Of a DNA stretch of 19,826 nt, positions 1 through 6,701 are shown piece by piece. Under the pieces are notes generated by a model. The model had not been told where the DNA came from and did no database searches. It was given only the letters and a program-made list of their open reading frames with translations. Source of the DNA: Candidatus Moraniibacteriota bacterium (GTDB taxonomy: Bacteria > Patescibacteriota > Minisyncoccia > Moranbacterales > UBA2206); assembly GCA_023261605.1 (NCBI GenBank), contig JAHFOP010000005.1, forward strand, positions 1 to 19,826, written 5' to 3'. The translations under genes and the position numbers were made by a program. Each line of letters opens with the position of its first letter. Position 1 is the stretch's first letter.

Positions 1-1
1 T

Positions 2-1294
2 GCGATTTTCACGCCGTTCATTATGAAGGCACTCACTCCAGGATTTTCCCCAGATAAGTTGGCACAGGTGGTGTTTTTTACCCGTATAATGTTTTTAAGT
101 CCAATCCTTCTGGGTATTAGTGGTATTTTGGGTGGTATTCTCACTTCCTATAAACGTTTTTTGACCTATTCTTTGGCGCCGATTTTCTATAACGCGGGTA
201 TAATTTTTGGCATTTTGGTATTGGTCAAAATCATGGGGCCGATTGGGCTGGCCTGGGGAGTGGTTTGTGGCGGATTCTTGCATCTGCTTTCACAACATCT
301 TTTTGTCGGACAGCTCGGGTTCAGGCACAAATGGTCATTGGTTGCCAGCCTTTCCAATCGGGAAGTGCGAAAAGTTTTCACTTTGATGATTCCGCGCACC
401 ATGGGCATTGCAGTGAACCAAATTAATCTTTTTGTTATCACGATTTTTGCTTCACTTCTGGCTTCTGGGTCGCTGGGCGTTTTCAACTTGGCGCAAAATT
501 TGCAAAGCGTTCCTTTGGGCTTGGTCGGAATTTCTTTTGCGATGGCAGTCTTTCCGACTCTTTCCAGCTTGTTCGCCCAGAAAAAAAACGAAGAATTCGT
601 CAATGCTTTTTCGGAAACATTCCGGCAGATTATTTTCTTTGTGATTCCTCTCAGTGTTTTTATGATTCTTTTACGCGCCCAGATTGTGCGGGTGGTTTTG
701 GGCGCCGGAAAATTCGATTGGGAGGACACGACATTGACTTTTCAATGTCTGGAAATTTTCGCCTTTAGTCTTTTTGCTCAAAGCGTTACTCCGCTTTTGG
801 CGCGAGCTTTTTATGCCATGCATAACACTAAGACACCATTTTACATCGCGCTTATCAGTGAGGCGGTGAATATACTTGCGGTTATAATTCTTATCGGGAA
901 ATATCAGATCTTGAGCTTGGCCATTGCTTTTTCATTGGCTGCTATCGTTCAAATGTTCCTTCTACTTTTTGCTTTGCGTATGGAATTTGATAATTTAGAT
1001 GATCGCAGAATCATAATTAGTGTGGGCAAGGTTGTCGGGGCTACTTTTTTTGCCGGTTTGACTGTACAACTTTTCAAATATTTAATGTCCAGTATAGTTG
1101 ATTTGGAAAGATTTGTCGGAGTCTTTTCTCAGCTGGCCGTTTCTTCTATCGCCGGTATTCTGGTTTTTATTATCGTTGCACACCTGCTCAAGATGGAAGA
1201 ATACATCTATTTGAGAAAATCTTTAAACAGACGACTCTTTCGCAAAAAACAACTCATTCTGGAAGAAGATACTTCTGAGATCAGCGGAATTTGA
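2..1294 (+). CDS. murJ: Lipid II flippase MurJ (MviN family), 5' end cut by window
   Basis: Polytopic membrane protein that moves the peptidoglycan precursor lipid II across the cytoplasmic membrane. The reading frame is open from base 2 (AIFTPFIMKALTPGF...), so the ATG at 23 is internal and the gene begins upstream of the window. About 430 residues are visible against a usual 500-550, so the first few membrane helices are missing. The visible part begins with the family-typical stretch PFIMKALTPGFSPD followed by FFTRIMFLSPILLGISGI, then a long series of hydrophobic helices, including the MIPRTMGIAVNQINLFV segment. The C-terminus is a short charged tail (RKSLNRRLFRKKQLILEEDT). It ends in TGA just before an AT-rich palindrome and converges with two small minus-strand genes. 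Family assignment is secure; flippase function is inherited from the family. Confidence 0.9.
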   Translation, partial: AIFTPFIMKALTPGFSPDKLAQVVFFTRIMFLSPILLGISGILGGILTSYKRFLTYSLAPIFYNAGIIFGILVLVKIMGPIGLAWGVVCGGFLHLLSQHLFVGQLGFRHKWSLVASLSNREVRKVFTLMIPRTMGIAVNQINLFVITIFASLLASGSLGVFNLAQNLQSVPLGLVGISFAMAVFPTLSSLFAQKKNEEFVNAFSETFRQIIFFVIPLSVFMILLRAQIVRVVLGAGKFDWEDTTLTFQCLEIFAFSLFAQSVTPLLARAFYAMHNTKTPFYIALISEAVNILAVIILIGKYQILSLAIAFSLAAIVQMFLLLFALRMEFDNLDDRRIIISVGKVVGATFFAGLTVQLFKYLMSSIVDLERFVGVFSQLAVSSIAGILVFIIVAHLLKMEEYIYLRKSLNRRLFRKKQLILEEDTSEISGI

Positions 1295-1310
1295 TTTTTT
1301 GGTAAGGATT

Positions 1311-1336
1311 AAAATACATATTTAAATATGTATTTT
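1311..1336. terminator. Perfect 26-base AT palindrome, possible murJ terminator
   Basis: A 13+13 base perfect inverted repeat made only of A and T apart from one C and one G. On the plus strand it runs into TTTTTT, starting 17 bases after the murJ stop. It could form a weak AT hairpin that ends murJ transcription. A protein-binding palindrome is the alternative. Its position between converging genes favours termination. Confidence 0.45.
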
Positions 1337-1343
1337 TTATAAA

Positions 1344-1380
1344 TAAAAAAATCCAAGGCGCGCGCGGTGCGCCTTGGATT
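1344..1380 (-). terminator. Rho-independent terminator of the minus-strand small-gene pair
   Basis: A 12-base-pair stem (AATCCAAGGCGC at 1350-1361 with GCGCCTTGGATT at 1369-1380) encloses a 7-base loop. Read on the minus strand the stem is followed by seven T residues (complement of 1344-1350). There is no T run on the plus-strand side, so it serves the minus-strand gene that ends 7 bases away. Confidence 0.88.
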
Positions 1381-1386
1381 GAAGCG

Positions 1387-1623
1387 TTAAATTTTTCCTA
1401 AAAACATCATAGGAAGAAAGATTATTATTGCAATGAAACAACAGATGAAAAAGATAAGGAAAGATATTAATCCGCCCAATATTATCCAGACTGCTTTTTG
1501 GTTAGATAAAGTCAAGGGCTCGTGCAAAAAATAAATCACCACAATTTGTGCGACATAGTAGCCAGTCCATAGATGCAGTGAAGCACTTACTATGCTAATG
1601 ATAGCGATTTGCAGAATATGCAT
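1387..1623 (-). CDS. Small hydrophobic membrane protein, function unknown (78 aa)
   Basis: I do not recognise the family. The protein is almost wholly hydrophobic, with a segment near residues 3-32 (LQIAIISIVSASLHLW continuing through YYVAQIVVIYFL), a short polar link (HEPLTLSNQK) and a long hydrophobic segment near 45-75, suggesting two or three membrane helices. A textbook Shine-Dalgarno, AAGGAGG, ends 4 bases before the ATG, which fixes the start. It lies 26 bases after the 59-residue gene on the same strand and 7 bases before a strong terminator, so the two form a short operon. The size and two-helix pattern are also seen in holin-like or single-step membrane toxins, but nothing in the sequence supports a specific role. 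Confidence 0.7.
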   Translation of the reverse strand: MHILQIAIISIVSASLHLWTGYYVAQIVVIYFLHEPLTLSNQKAVWIILGGLISFLIFFICCFIAIIIFLPMMFLGKI

Positions 1624-1649
1624 AAGACCTCCTTCTGCTTTTTTGTTTT

Positions 1650-1829
1650 TTAGTAGACAACTTGATCAAAATATCCTGGAGGAAATTTTCTTTTTTCATC
1701 AAGTTCCTTAAGATAGTGAGCGGTTTCTTGTAATTTTTTTCTGATTACAGCTTGTGCTTGCGGGTCTTTTTTCATTCGTTCAGTTTGTAGTTTCAGATCG
1801 ATAAGATCTTGTCTGGTTATCTTGGTCAT
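1650..1829 (-). CDS. Small charged protein, function unknown (59 aa)
   Basis: A longer frame opens at 1919, but the internal ATG at 1829 is preceded by AAGGAG with a 6-base spacing, so I place the start there (MTKITRQDLIDLKL...). The protein is rich in Lys, Glu, Asp and Gln with few aromatic residues before the C-terminus (PPGYFDQVVY), and the middle is predicted helical (QTERMKKDPQAQAVIRKKL). It has no Cys, signal peptide or membrane segment, so it is probably cytoplasmic. It is the first gene of a two-gene minus-strand operon whose second member is a small membrane protein. A TATACT hexamer at 1847-1852 (minus strand) could be its -10 box, but no good -35 is visible. No family recognised. 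Confidence 0.7.
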   Translation of the reverse strand: MTKITRQDLIDLKLQTERMKKDPQAQAVIRKKLQETAHYLKELDEKRKFPPGYFDQVVY

Positions 1830-1922
1830 AATATTCTCCTTATGGAAGTATACCTTGATTAAACCATTTTTATTATTGGAAAAGAGCCGAATGTATTCAC
1901 TTACCTTGGAGCTTACCACGGA

Positions 1923-1951
1923 TTGATTTTTTCGTCCAATCAGGCTAGAAT
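1923..1951 (+). promoter_or_regulatory. Sigma70-type promoter for lepA
   Basis: TTGATT (1923-1928), a 17-base spacer and TAGAAT (1946-1951) match the housekeeping promoter pattern. Predicted transcription start is near 1958, leaving a leader of about 22 bases before the lepA ATG with no clear Shine-Dalgarno. Confidence 0.7.
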
Positions 1952-1980
1952 GGCTTATAGACTAAAATGAAGCTAATTTT

Positions 1981-3762
1981 ATGAAAAACATCAGAAATTT
2001 CTGTATTATCGCACATATTGATCATGGCAAGTCGACCTTGTCCGATCGGATGTTGGAATTGACTGGGACAATTGAAGCACGCAAGATGAAAGAGCAGTTG
2101 CTTGATACAATGGATTTGGAGCGGGAACGAGGAATCACTATCAAGATGCAGCCAGTGCGCATGGATTACAAAGAATATATTTTGAACCTGATTGACACGC
2201 CAGGGCATGTGGATTTTGGCTATGAAGTTTCACGTAGTCTTGCGGCTGTGGATGGAGCAGTACTTCTTGTTGATGCCACTAAGGGCGTGCAAGCGCAGAC
2301 GTTGGCCAATCTATATCAAGCGCTGGAACATAATTTGGAAATCATTCCCGTAGTCAACAAGATTGATTTGCCCAATGCCAATGCTCCTAAAACTAAAAAA
2401 GAAATCATGCATCTTTTGGGTTGCGCCAAAGAGGACATCTTGGAAGTGTCGGGTAAAACTGGCACAGGCGTGCCGGAACTTTTGGAAAGGATTGTGAAAA
2501 TCATTCCGCCACCAATTGGAGACCCAGCCAAGCCTCTGCGCGCTTTGATTTTTGATTCGAAATACGATACATATAAGGGCGTGTTGGCTTATGTGCGGAT
2601 TTTTGATGGAGAAATCAAAGCGGATGAAAAAATCAGGATGATGATTGGGAAGATGGACAGCGATGTTATCGAAGTGGGCAATTTCAAACCAAGCCTGGTG
2701 AAAGCCGAAAAATTGACTGCTGGTGAAATCGGCTACATTGCGACGGGGCTGAAAAGTGTGGAACATTGCCGGGTGGGCGACACCATCACCAACTTCAAAA
2801 TTAAAAATCCCATTGTTGAACCATTGCCGGGTTACAAAGAAGTGCAACCAATGGTCTATGCTTCATTCTATCCGGTCGAAGGCGATGATTACAATTTCAT
2901 GCGCGACGCTTTGGACAAGTTGAAGCTGAATGACGCGGCTTTTGTTTTTGAGCCGGAGTCGAACACTGCCTTGGGGCGCGGTTTTCGTTGCGGATTTTTG
3001 GGTCTCTTGCATTTGGAAATCATTCAATCGAGGCTCGAGCGGGAGTTTGAAATCAGTCCGACCATAACGTCCCCGAGTGTCGTTTATGAAATCAAACTCA
3101 AAGACAAGTCGGGACGGATAATGGTCTATTCTCCTTCCGAGTTTCCTGATCCTTCAGTCATTGAAGAAGTGTATGAACCATTTGTGAAATTGGAAATTGT
3201 TTCACCGTCCAGCTATCTCGGAGCGATTATGGAAGTGATGGGCAACACTCGCGCTGAGTATCGCGACACGGAATATCTGGATGCGGAACGGATGATCATT
3301 AAATTTAGCTGTCCCTTGACTGACGTGGTGACCAATCTGCACGACGATCTGAAAAGCGCTTCTTCAGGATACGCATCGATGAATTATGAAGTGGAAGATT
3401 ATCGGGCATATGATCTTATCAAATTGGATTTCTTGGTGGCCGAAGAAAAAATTGAAGCTTTTTCACGCATCGTGCCGCGGGAGTCCGCTCACTCGGAAGG
3501 CAAACGCATTGTGGAAAAATTGAAAGAAGTCATCCCACGCCAAAACTTCCAAATTGCCCTCCAGGCGACCATTGGTGCCAAAATTATCGCGCGCGAAACG
3601 ATCAAAGCTTTCAGAAAAGACGTGACCAGTGGCCTCTATGGCGGCGACTTTTCCCGCAAGAAAAAATTGCTTGAAAAACAAAAAAAAGGCAAAAAGAAAA
3701 TGAAAAACATCGGCCGCGTCAACATCCCATCGAGTGCGTTTTTGTCGGTGCTGAAGAAATAG
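1981..3762 (+). CDS. lepA: Elongation factor 4 (LepA), translational GTPase
   Basis: Ribosome-dependent GTPase of the EF-G-like family, linked to back-translocation, translation under stress and ribosome assembly. At 593 residues it is full length (usual about 600). The GTPase domain shows AHIDHGKS (11-18), RGITIK (50-55), DTPGH (72-76) and NKID (126-129). The EF-G-like domains II, III and V follow, including RCGFLGLLHLEII, and then the LepA-specific C-terminal domain with LYGGDFSRKKKLLEKQKKGK and a final IPSSAFLSVLKK. The Cys commonly found before YGGD is replaced (SGLYGGD), a conservative difference. A good promoter lies just upstream, and the next gene begins 17 bases after the stop, so it probably heads a three-gene unit with the pyrophosphohydrolase and TsaC genes. 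It has no strong Shine-Dalgarno, like most genes here. Confidence 0.96.
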   Translation: MKNIRNFCIIAHIDHGKSTLSDRMLELTGTIEARKMKEQLLDTMDLERERGITIKMQPVRMDYKEYILNLIDTPGHVDFGYEVSRSLAAVDGAVLLVDATKGVQAQTLANLYQALEHNLEIIPVVNKIDLPNANAPKTKKEIMHLLGCAKEDILEVSGKTGTGVPELLERIVKIIPPPIGDPAKPLRALIFDSKYDTYKGVLAYVRIFDGEIKADEKIRMMIGKMDSDVIEVGNFKPSLVKAEKLTAGEIGYIATGLKSVEHCRVGDTITNFKIKNPIVEPLPGYKEVQPMVYASFYPVEGDDYNFMRDALDKLKLNDAAFVFEPESNTALGRGFRCGFLGLLHLEIIQSRLEREFEISPTITSPSVVYEIKLKDKSGRIMVYSPSEFPDPSVIEEVYEPFVKLEIVSPSSYLGAIMEVMGNTRAEYRDTEYLDAERMIIKFSCPLTDVVTNLHDDLKSASSGYASMNYEVEDYRAYDLIKLDFLVAEEKIEAFSRIVPRESAHSEGKRIVEKLKEVIPRQNFQIALQATIGAKIIARETIKAFRKDVTSGLYGGDFSRKKKLLEKQKKGKKKMKNIGRVNIPSSAFLSVLKK

Positions 3763-3779
3763 AAAATAGTATTCATTAT

Positions 3780-4145
3780 ATGAAAAAAGAATTGGAACTG
3801 GTTCGCGAGTTTCACCAAAAATTCAACACTCCTGTTTTGGATCGGCCATCTTTGATTCCGAGTGATCGGTCGAAATTTAGATTCGATTTGATGGATGAGG
3901 AAGTTAAGGAATATCTGGCAGGCGCGCAAAAGGGGGACTTGGAAAACATCGCCAAAGAATTGTGTGATATTTTGTATGGAGTTTATGGCACGATTTTGGA
4001 ACATGGCTTGCAGGATAAGATCGAAGATATCTTCAAAGAAGTGCACAACTCGCATATGAGCAAAGACTATCATCAGTATAAAATGATCAAAGGCAAACAA
4101 TATTTTAAACCGAACGTGGGGAAGTTTTTGAAAAAAGTTAGATGA
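3780..4145 (+). CDS. MazG/PRA-PH-like all-alpha nucleotide pyrophosphohydrolase (121 aa)
   Basis: Small all-helical protein of the superfamily that removes pyrophosphate from nucleoside triphosphates or phosphoribosyl-ATP. The metal-binding pattern is visible: E40-E41-x2-E44 (DEEVKEYL) on one helix and E60-x2-D63 (KELCDILYGVYGTI) on the next. The N-terminal VREFHQKFNTPVLDRPSL is typical of the PRA-PH-like subgroup of free-standing enzymes rather than HisE, and no histidine genes are nearby, so a house-cleaning or nucleotide-pool role is more likely than histidine synthesis. The C-terminal tail (YHQYKMIKGKQYFKPN) may contact the nucleotide. The stop overlaps the next start as ATGA, implying translational coupling with the TsaC gene. 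Exact substrate cannot be read from sequence. Confidence 0.8.
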   Translation: MKKELELVREFHQKFNTPVLDRPSLIPSDRSKFRFDLMDEEVKEYLAGAQKGDLENIAKELCDILYGVYGTILEHGLQDKIEDIFKEVHNSHMSKDYHQYKMIKGKQYFKPNVGKFLKKVR

Positions 4146-4735
4146 ATTTTTTCAAATTTAGAAAATTGAAAAAGGAAGTTATACCGCTTTTAATCCAAGG
4201 AAAGATAGGAATTTTGCCGACAGACACTTTGTATGGATTGGTCGGGCAAGCTTTGCAACGAGGTAGCGTTGAAAGAATATATGCAGTGCGTCAACGAAAC
4301 CCGAAAAAGCCGTGTATAATTTTGATAAGTTCGATTGATGATTTACAACTTTTTAAAATAAAAATAAATCCACTACAAGAAAAAGTTTTGCAAAATGTGT
4401 GGCCGGGACAGGTGAGTGTGATTTTGGATTGTGAACAAGGAGAATTTGATTACTTGCATCGAGGAACTAAAACTTTAGCATTTCGCTTGCCGAAAGAAAA
4501 CTGGCTGAGAAGGTTACTTACCATTACGGGGCCACTAGTCGCTCCCAGCGCCAATCCAGAGGGTGAATCACCGGCGATTGATATTCTGCAGGCCAAGGCG
4601 TATTTTGGAGAAAATGTTGATTTTTATTTTGATTTCGGCTGTATTTTGGCGGAGCCGTCAACATTGATGGAACTCGGTAAAGGTGGAGAAATTTCAGTTT
4701 TGCGAGGAGCCATCGCAAAAATGAAGACGGGTTAG
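4142..4735 (+). CDS. tsaC: L-threonylcarbamoyladenylate synthase (Sua5/YciO/YrdC family)
   Basis: Makes threonylcarbamoyl-AMP from threonine, bicarbonate and ATP, the first step of the t6A modification at position 37 of ANN-decoding tRNAs. At 197 residues it is the short TsaC form without the Sua5 C-terminal domain. Visible signatures are ILPTDTLYGLVG (24-35), the basic substrate-binding stretch YAVRQRNPKKP (47-57), VWPGQVSVIL (86-95), LAFRLP (112-117) and VAPSANPEGESP (133-144). The end reads SVLRGAI where the family usually has VLRxGAI, so one residue is missing. The start overlaps the preceding stop in ATGA, so it is co-translated with the pyrophosphohydrolase gene. Base composition is more AT-rich than lepA. 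The family also holds proteins of less certain role (YciO), hence some caution. Confidence 0.88.
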   Translation: MNFFKFRKLKKEVIPLLIQGKIGILPTDTLYGLVGQALQRGSVERIYAVRQRNPKKPCIILISSIDDLQLFKIKINPLQEKVLQNVWPGQVSVILDCEQGEFDYLHRGTKTLAFRLPKENWLRRLLTITGPLVAPSANPEGESPAIDILQAKAYFGENVDFYFDFGCILAEPSTLMELGKGGEISVLRGAIAKMKTG

Positions 4736-4758
4736 GTATTATATTTTTTTATACAGTC

Positions 4759-4787
4759 TTGGCGAAAATCGAAAAATTTGCTAAAAT
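4759..4787 (+). promoter_or_regulatory. Sigma70-type promoter giving a probable leaderless mRNA
   Basis: TTGGCG (4759-4764), a 17-base spacer and TAAAAT (4782-4787). The ATG of the 37-residue gene starts at 4795, eight bases after the -10 box, which is where transcription would be expected to begin. The first gene would then be translated without a leader. Confidence 0.65.
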
Positions 4788-4794
4788 ACGAAGT

Positions 4795-4908
4795 ATGAGA
4801 ACAAGGAAGAGTCATAAGCGATTTGCGCGGATTTGGCTGGTGATCACCATCATCGCTGTTTTTGCCATGGTTGCTTTTACGCTGGCGCCGATGCTGGCTT
4901 ATCGATAA
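4795..4908 (+). CDS. Very small single-pass membrane protein (37 aa), unknown
   Basis: MRTRKSHKRFARIW is a strongly basic N-terminus followed by one hydrophobic segment of about 20 residues (LVITIIAVFAMVAFTLAPML) and a two-residue tail. This predicts a single helix with the N-terminus in the cytoplasm. The frame is supported by a good promoter placed to start transcription at the ATG, and by its position 4 bases before the DivIC/FtsB-like gene with which it must be co-transcribed. Role unknown; the neighbourhood suggests the cell envelope or division machinery. At this size a signal-like leader peptide function is also possible. Confidence 0.65.
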   Translation: MRTRKSHKRFARIWLVITIIAVFAMVAFTLAPMLAYR

Positions 4909-4912
4909 AAAA

Positions 4913-5317
4913 ATGAAAAAAAACGCAAAAGGATCAGCCACATCTTTTTTGGTCATCGGAATTGTTTTTCTGGCAGTGGTCGTGCTCGGACTTTTTGGTT
5001 TCAGCGTATACAAAGAAAACATCAAGAAAAAAGAGATTGAAAAAGATATCGCGACGTTGCAAGAGCAAGCGGATAAGATCAAAAAAGAAAATATGACACT
5101 CAGTGATCGAATCAGCTATCTTGGTAGCAAGGATTATCAAGAGGTGCAAGCCAAGGATAAACTCAATTTGCAAAGCCCAGGAGAAAATGTAGTGATCATT
5201 GCGCCGAAAAGTTCTGGGCAAGTTAGCACTTCCCAGCCGGAAAGTAGTCAGGTAGTTTCCCAATCGGATTACGTGCCGAATTTCCAAAAATGGTGGCAAT
5301 ATTTTTTTAAGGTTTAA
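4913..5317 (+). CDS. DivIC/FtsB-like septum formation initiator family protein
   Basis: Bitopic membrane protein resembling the FtsB/DivIC family, which forms coiled-coil complexes with FtsL and FtsQ/DivIB at the division site. I chose the ATG at 4913 (MKKNAKGSATSFLV...) because the upstream in-frame ATG at 4862 lies inside the preceding gene. From this start: 134 residues, a transmembrane helix near 11-32, a coiled coil near 35-70 (KKKEIEKDIATLQEQADKIK), then the family-like YQEVQAKDKLNLQSPGENVVII, where the KLNLxxPGE pattern matches the usual LGLxxPGE. The C-terminal part is a Ser/Gln-rich linker ending in FQKWWQYFFKV, an aromatic tail longer than in classic FtsB. No peptidoglycan genes adjoin, so the division role is inferred from family alone. 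Confidence 0.75.
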   Translation: MKKNAKGSATSFLVIGIVFLAVVVLGLFGFSVYKENIKKKEIEKDIATLQEQADKIKKENMTLSDRISYLGSKDYQEVQAKDKLNLQSPGENVVIIAPKSSGQVSTSQPESSQVVSQSDYVPNFQKWWQYFFKV

Positions 5318-5336
5318 TATTTTTTTAGATTGAAAT

Positions 5337-6410
5337 ATGGACAATTCAAAAAAGCAATCCGAAAAAAAAATCACTTGGGAAACGTTCCTAGCGGCCAGCC
5401 TAATTTTTGTGGCGGCCTACTTCATCACAATCTGGCTTATGATAGTTTTTTCTTCGCGGCTCACAGGGAGAATTGATCAAAATCGGATAATCCAAAAAAC
5501 GATTGAGTCAGTTCCTTATCCTGTAGCTATGGTTGGCGGAAAATTTATAACAGACAAACAACTACTGGCAAATTTAGCCAGTGTGCAAAGGTTTTATGAA
5601 AATCAAGATTTTTCCAAATTGGGATTGCGCGTTGATTTTTCTACGGAAGACGGCAAAAAAAGGTTGGAAATCAAGGGTAAAGAAATTTTGAGCAAGTTGA
5701 TAGACGACACTATCATTCAATCGGAAGCGCAAAAAGTTGGCATTATTTTGACTTCTGATATGATCAATCAGGAAGTGGAGCGATCACTCAAGGAATATGG
5801 AACGGGAGACACGCTCAAAAACAATTTGGAAAAATTGTATGGTTGGAATATGGATGATTTTAAGGAAAACATAGTCAAGCCGGATTTGTATAAAGAAAAA
5901 ATAGCTGCTTATGTCCAAAAAAACGATGCCACATTTTCAACTACTAAAGACAAAATCACTGCCGCGCAAACAGCTTTGAAAAATGGTTTGAGTTTTGCTG
6001 ACGCGGTCAAAAAATATTCAGATGGAGAAAGTGCGAGTGCGAGCGGATCTCTAGGCTGGTTCAGTGCTGATCAAATGTTGCCCGAGGTAGCCTTAGCGGT
6101 TTTCAAACTGAATGTCGGGCAACAAAGTGAAATAATTCAGAGCAGTGTGGGGTATCATATTGTGAGACTGGAGGATAAGAAGGCGGAAAATGACGTGGAC
6201 ATGGTGAAAGTGAGTCAGATTTTTGTGAGGACTAAATCTTTTTCCGATTGGTTACAGGAAGCGGAAAAGAAATATCGAGTAAGGGTCTTTTCCAAGGAGT
6301 TTCTGTGGAATGCGGATAAGGGAGAAGTGGAATTCAGGGCGACGAATCTGCGGGACTATGAAAAAGATATACAAAGCAATCCACCCAATGATCCCTCGGT
6401 AATTTTTTAG
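5337..6410 (+). CDS. Membrane-anchored parvulin-type peptidyl-prolyl isomerase (SurA/PrsA-like)
   Basis: Predicted extracytoplasmic folding factor that speeds proline isomerisation in exported proteins. Layout: cytoplasmic tail 1-16, membrane anchor about 17-38, a SurA-N-like helical chaperone domain about 60-195 (VAMVGGKFITDKQLLANL, then LIDDTIIQSEAQKVGI), and a parvulin core about 205-280 with LKNGLSFADAVKKYSDGES, GSLGWFSADQM, LNVGQQSEI and GYHIVRLEDK (His274 conserved). The first strand that normally opens the domain (ASHILV-like) is absent before the core; a matching strand, VKVSQIFVRT, appears after it at 290-299, with Gln replacing the usual His. This looks like a circular permutation. 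The C-terminal tail (EFLWNADKGEVEF onwards) has no family I know. The gene lies 19 bases after the DivIC-like gene. No Shine-Dalgarno is seen. Confidence 0.85.
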   Translation: MDNSKKQSEKKITWETFLAASLIFVAAYFITIWLMIVFSSRLTGRIDQNRIIQKTIESVPYPVAMVGGKFITDKQLLANLASVQRFYENQDFSKLGLRVDFSTEDGKKRLEIKGKEILSKLIDDTIIQSEAQKVGIILTSDMINQEVERSLKEYGTGDTLKNNLEKLYGWNMDDFKENIVKPDLYKEKIAAYVQKNDATFSTTKDKITAAQTALKNGLSFADAVKKYSDGESASASGSLGWFSADQMLPEVALAVFKLNVGQQSEIIQSSVGYHIVRLEDKKAENDVDMVKVSQIFVRTKSFSDWLQEAEKKYRVRVFSKEFLWNADKGEVEFRATNLRDYEKDIQSNPPNDPSVIF

Positions 6411-6442
6411 TAAAGATTAATTAATAATTTTAAAATAAAACT

Positions 6443-6622
6443 ATGGCTAAGCCAAAAGTGAATGAAGAGCTTTGCATCGGTTGTGGAACCTGCGAATCTC
6501 TTTGTCCGAATGTGTTTAAAGTAGAAAACGGCAAATCGCATGTCATTGTCGAAGATTGTGCCGATTGCAATTGCCAAGAAACGATTGACAGCTGCCCCGT
6601 GAGTGCTATTTCTATGGAATAA
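6443..6622 (+). CDS. Small ferredoxin, [4Fe-4S] type (59 aa)
   Basis: Electron carrier protein. Eight cysteines are present in 59 residues: C11, C14, C17 and C21 in CIGCGTCESLCP, then C39, C42, C44 and C51 in CADCNCQETIDSCPVSAI. The first motif is the standard CX2CX2CX3CP. The second is altered to CX2CX1CX6CP, so whether one or two clusters form is open. Single-cluster ferredoxins of this length use C11, C14, C17 and the late CP (C51). The ATG at 6443 gives the typical MAKPKVNEELCIGCGTC start; there is no Shine-Dalgarno. It follows the prolyl isomerase by 32 bases on the same strand, with no redox partner in view. Confidence 0.88.
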   Translation: MAKPKVNEELCIGCGTCESLCPNVFKVENGKSHVIVEDCADCNCQETIDSCPVSAISME

Positions 6623-6701
6623 TTTTTTTCACACACTCTTAACTAAAAATGGCGTGTCGGAAAGAATATGCTGGGTTTGATTTTTTCCGTTACTCGCCGA
6701 T

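Noticed and set aside
187..729. 180-residue minus-strand open frame inside murJ
   Set aside because: It lies wholly within the clear murJ coding frame and its translation has no family features; it is an antisense shadow.
1650..1919. Longer 89-residue version of the small charged protein, starting at 1919
   Set aside because: The internal ATG at 1829 has a good AAGGAG site and the 30 added residues show no sign of a domain.
4862..5317. 151-residue version of the DivIC-like protein, starting at 4862
   Set aside because: The first 17 residues (MPWLLLRWRRCWLIDKK) come from an alternate frame of the 37-residue gene; the ATG at 4913 gives a normal short basic N-terminus and anchor.
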